Assembly: GCA_021842145.1 (NCBI GenBank)
Contig: JAKCBW010000003.1
Span: 1 to 51,806 of the forward strand
Direction of reading: 5' to 3'
Length of the DNA stretch: 51,806 nt
Source: Actinomycetes bacterium
GTDB lineage: Bacteria > Actinomycetota > Acidimicrobiia > Acidimicrobiales > Acidimicrobiaceae
The notes under the pieces were generated by a model. It was not told the DNA's origin. It did no database searches and was given only the letters and a program-made list of their open reading frames with translations. A program made the position numbers and the translations under genes. This document shows positions 49,700 through 51,806 of the stretch, in pieces. Within the stretch, counting starts at the first letter, position 1, and every line of letters starts with the position of its first letter.

Positions 49700-50788
49700 A
49701 TGGAACTTTCAGACTCTCCCCAAATCGATTTTGATTTCCCTGGCTGGCCAGAGACTATTTTTACCCTCACAAAAAGGGAGAATCTCAGCTATGGTTGGGC
49801 TCATTCAGCGATGGTCGAAATACTTTCCGCAAGGGCCAATGAGATGGAGATGTCTGCCTTCCTAGCTGCGCTGAGGACCAAGGGTGAGACGATCGAAGAA
49901 ATGTCGGCATTTGCCGATTCGATGCTCAGTTTTGCCACCAAAGTCGACTTCGACGGCGAGGTGGTCGACACTTGCGGGACCGGAGGGGACAAAAAGGGAA
50001 CGATCAACGTCTCGACTGCCGCCGCCTTGATCCTCGCCGGCGCTGGTGTAACCGTATGCAAACATGGTGGCAGGGCTTCTTCGTCACTTAGCGGATCGGC
50101 GGATGTCCTTGAATACTTAGGAGTGGTCATCGACCTAGGGCCATCTGGAGTTGCGAAATGCATGGAAGAAGCTAGGATCGGCTTCTGCTTTGCCCCAACC
50201 TTCCACCCGGCTATGGCCAATGTCGCTAGCGTTCGCAGAGGATTAAAGATACCAACGGTCTTCAACTTCCTAGGTCCACTCGTAAATCCAGCCCTAGCAA
50301 AACGGCAGTTAGTGGGGGTATCAGACCCCCAAATTGCCGAGTCCATGGTGGGAGTGCTCCAGCGAATAGGTTCCCACTCTGCAATGGTTGTATACGGTAG
50401 CGACGGGCTCGACGAGGTAACTACTACCGGAAATAGCCATATCATCCAACTGACCAGGGATGAGATGGGTGAGGCGTCCATTGAAAGATACGAATTCGAC
50501 CCCTCCTCAGTAGGTATTTCCAGGGCCAAACTGGAAGACCTCAAGGGAGGAGACGCTGGATACAACGCAAAAGCCCTCATTGAAATTCTCGATGGCGTCC
50601 AAGGTGCCCGCACGGACATCGCTGTTCTCAATGCCGCCTGCGCCCTGGTAGTAGCCGGTGACGCAAAAAAAATCGAAGACGGCATCGACGTAGCGGAAAA
50701 ATCGATATCAACCGGAAATGCCGGAAGAGCATTGGAACAACTAATTGAGACGTCTAAAAAAATGGCAAATCCGACGCTTAGCCGTTGA
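49700..50788 (+). CDS. trpD: Anthranilate phosphoribosyltransferase
   Basis: Second step of tryptophan synthesis, joining anthranilate and PRPP. VDTCGTGGDKKGTINVST holds the PRPP loop, and KHGGRASSSLSGSADVLEYLG, FAPTFHPAMANVASVRRGL and FNFLGPLVNPA are family signatures. 362 residues, with about 20 extra at the N-terminus. ATG 49700 lacks a Shine-Dalgarno sequence and is probably leaderless. No other trp gene is nearby, and the opposite strand is open for 350 codons by codon-bias mirroring only. Confidence 0.96.
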   Translation: MELSDSPQIDFDFPGWPETIFTLTKRENLSYGWAHSAMVEILSARANEMEMSAFLAALRTKGETIEEMSAFADSMLSFATKVDFDGEVVDTCGTGGDKKGTINVSTAAALILAGAGVTVCKHGGRASSSLSGSADVLEYLGVVIDLGPSGVAKCMEEARIGFCFAPTFHPAMANVASVRRGLKIPTVFNFLGPLVNPALAKRQLVGVSDPQIAESMVGVLQRIGSHSAMVVYGSDGLDEVTTTGNSHIIQLTRDEMGEASIERYEFDPSSVGISRAKLEDLKGGDAGYNAKALIEILDGVQGARTDIAVLNAACALVVAGDAKKIEDGIDVAEKSISTGNAGRALEQLIETSKKMANPTLSR

Positions 50789-51190
50789 GATAAAATTTTC
50801 ACAAAACTATTTCGAGAAACGAAGGCGAAACAGCAACTTGTAGCCGACAACAATAAACCGACCCACGAGAATTTACCGGCTTATGTCGGGCTAATATTTA
50901 CCCAGTAGCAATCACTGGCTATCCCCTTAACGGTGTAATCGCCCTTTTAGCCCGTCCCTCCTACCTGACCATTCGAAGATTCACCACCAGGTGAACTTAC
51001 TAGATAACGCAATGTCTCGCATTCGTAACTCTCCGAACAACAGTCCGTGAGACGCCTTAACTTTGGCACAAACGTAACCAATCCAGTTCAGAAGAGTAGG
51101 TAGGACCCCTCACCCGCCCTCACGGACGGACCTCGCGCTCCCATTGGTTCGAAGCTCAAGTACGATGCAACCCTACTGCGATGCCACCTA
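50789..51190. other. Non-coding region between trpD and the pentapeptide-repeat gene
   Basis: About 400 bases between convergent genes. No gene, tRNA or strong terminator hairpin is evident. Confidence 0.35.
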
Positions 51191-51640
51191 TCAGCAACTC
51201 GAGCTATTAGCGGCACCGTCGGGCATGACGGTGTGACAGTAATCCACTCCAACTAGCTTTGTTCCGGAAAGATCAGCGCCAAGAAGGTTGGCTCCGGTGA
51301 GGTTGGCTCCGGTGAGGTTGGCTCTAATGACGTTTCCGCCTCCAATCTTTGAAGGAGTAAGCTTGGCGTGAGACAGCTTGGCGTCGGTAAGGTTAGCTCC
51401 GGAAAGATTAGCGTCGGTAAGGTTCGCTCCGGTGAGGTTGGCGCCGTCAAGTGCAGCTCCGGTGAGATTGGCGCCAGTGAGGTTCGCAGTTGCGAAGTTG
51501 GTGTAGGCGAGGTCCGCATAGGTTAGGTTCGCAAAAACCATGTCTGCGCCAGTGAGGTTGGCGGAAGCCAAGCTAGAGAAGGTCAAGTTCGCTCCAGAGA
51601 GTCTCAGACCTCCGGTAATGGCTGGGTGCATCAAGGTCAA
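51191..51640 (-). CDS. Pentapeptide-repeat protein
   Basis: 149 residues, nearly all consecutive A(N/D)LTx pentapeptides (ANLTGANLTG type) from about residue 13 to 130, expected to fold as a right-handed quadrilateral beta-helix. No signal peptide or membrane segment. The DNA is correspondingly repetitive with 15-bp periodicity. The ORF can begin at TTG 51640, which overlaps the upstream stop as TTGA, or at ATG 51631. Function unknown; pentapeptide proteins of this size include DNA mimics, but nothing here shows that. Confidence 0.7.
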   Translation of the reverse strand: MTLMHPAITGGLRLSGANLTFSSLASANLTGADMVFANLTYADLAYTNFATANLTGANLTGAALDGANLTGANLTDANLSGANLTDAKLSHAKLTPSKIGGGNVIRANLTGANLTGANLLGADLSGTKLVGVDYCHTVMPDGAANSSSC

Positions 51641-51806
51641 GGTTTTGGCTCGATCTGGTAGGTAATAGGTCGGTTGTCGCCGGTAAGCCGCGGTGGGTTG
51701 GCGTTGAGTTGGTCAATGAGTCCACCGAGGGCCCGATTGATGCGGGGAGCGTCGGGCTGGCGGATAGTCACGGTAATTGCCCTGGGGCTGTAACGGATCT
51801 CGCCGG
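51637..51806 (-). CDS. Unidentified CDS, C-terminal end only (start outside window)
   Basis: The minus strand is open from the window edge to TGA 51639-51637 and encodes 55 residues beginning GEIRYSPRAITVTIRQPDAP and ending GDNRPITYQIEPKP. The reading frame and amino-acid composition look real, and the segment seems more GC-rich than the rest of the window. It reminds me of C-termini of actinobacterial transposase-like proteins, but I cannot verify that. The stop overlaps the possible TTG start of the pentapeptide gene. Confidence 0.45.
   Translation of the reverse strand, partial: GEIRYSPRAITVTIRQPDAPRINRALGGLIDQLNANPPRLTGDNRPITYQIEPKP

Noticed and set aside
49801-50853. 350-residue open frame antisense to trpD
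   Set aside because: It is Ser/Pro/Ala-rich, has no domain, and mirrors the codon pattern of trpD, whose product is unmistakable.

Overview
The window looks like the chromosome of an actinobacterium of moderate GC content, most likely of the Acidimicrobiia type. That placement is an inference from gene content and protein wording, because no rRNA is present. The actinobacterial markers are an MshA-type mycothiol glycosyltransferase, a PimB-type mannosyltransferase, an RsiG-type anti-sigma factor with the cyclic-di-GMP signature, a DnaQ-UvrC fusion next to trpD, and an AdoCbl-dependent ribonucleotide reductase preceded by NrdR boxes. I see no rRNA, tRNA, CRISPR array, complete insertion sequence or prophage.

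Layout. Positions 1-342 hold the 3' end of a YdeI/OmpD-associated-like gene. Positions 451-15919 (minus) are a complete 14-gene complex I operon in the order nuoA to nuoN, with many overlapping stop/start codons. It is divergent from a geranylgeranyl-reductase-family flavoprotein (16077-17336, plus), possibly a menaquinone side-chain reductase. Positions 17404-24130 (minus) carry the early tetrapyrrole pathway from glutamyl-tRNA to uroporphyrinogen III: hemA, hemC, a cobA-hemD fusion, hemB and hemL. A 656-bp non-coding gap splits it into hemA-hemC and cobA/hemD-hemB-hemL. Next come proC, mshA, an RsiG-like gene and an S26 peptidase (24653-27919, minus), then a DUF393 gene (plus) and the large nrdJ (minus).

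Positions 32823-37821 form a surface-glycan module: a polyprenol-phosphate glycosyltransferase, a YfhO-like GT-C membrane protein, a GtrA-like flippase and a sugar epimerase. glpK, an ACT-domain protein, a class V aminotransferase-like gene and alaC follow. A minus-strand run (47763 down to 42755) encodes a zinc ribbon, a flavin reductase, DUF4031, queG, pimB, an SRPBCC protein and an ROK kinase. Facing it are the dnaQ-uvrC fusion and trpD, a neighbourhood also known from mycobacteria. The right edge has a pentapeptide-repeat gene and the 3' end of an unidentified gene.

Functional links. Complex I and the adjacent reductase point to menaquinone-based respiration. The heme cluster also feeds siroheme and cobalamin through the CobA domain, and two cobalamin-dependent enzymes (NrdJ, QueG) are encoded nearby. 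Many genes have a TANNNT hexamer 6-7 nt before the start codon and no Shine-Dalgarno sequence, which suggests frequent leaderless transcription. The most notable observations are the two-motif RsiG homologue, the paired NrdR boxes, the leaderless promoters, a bulged palindrome between nuo and the reductase gene, and mutually exclusive hairpins upstream of 40521.
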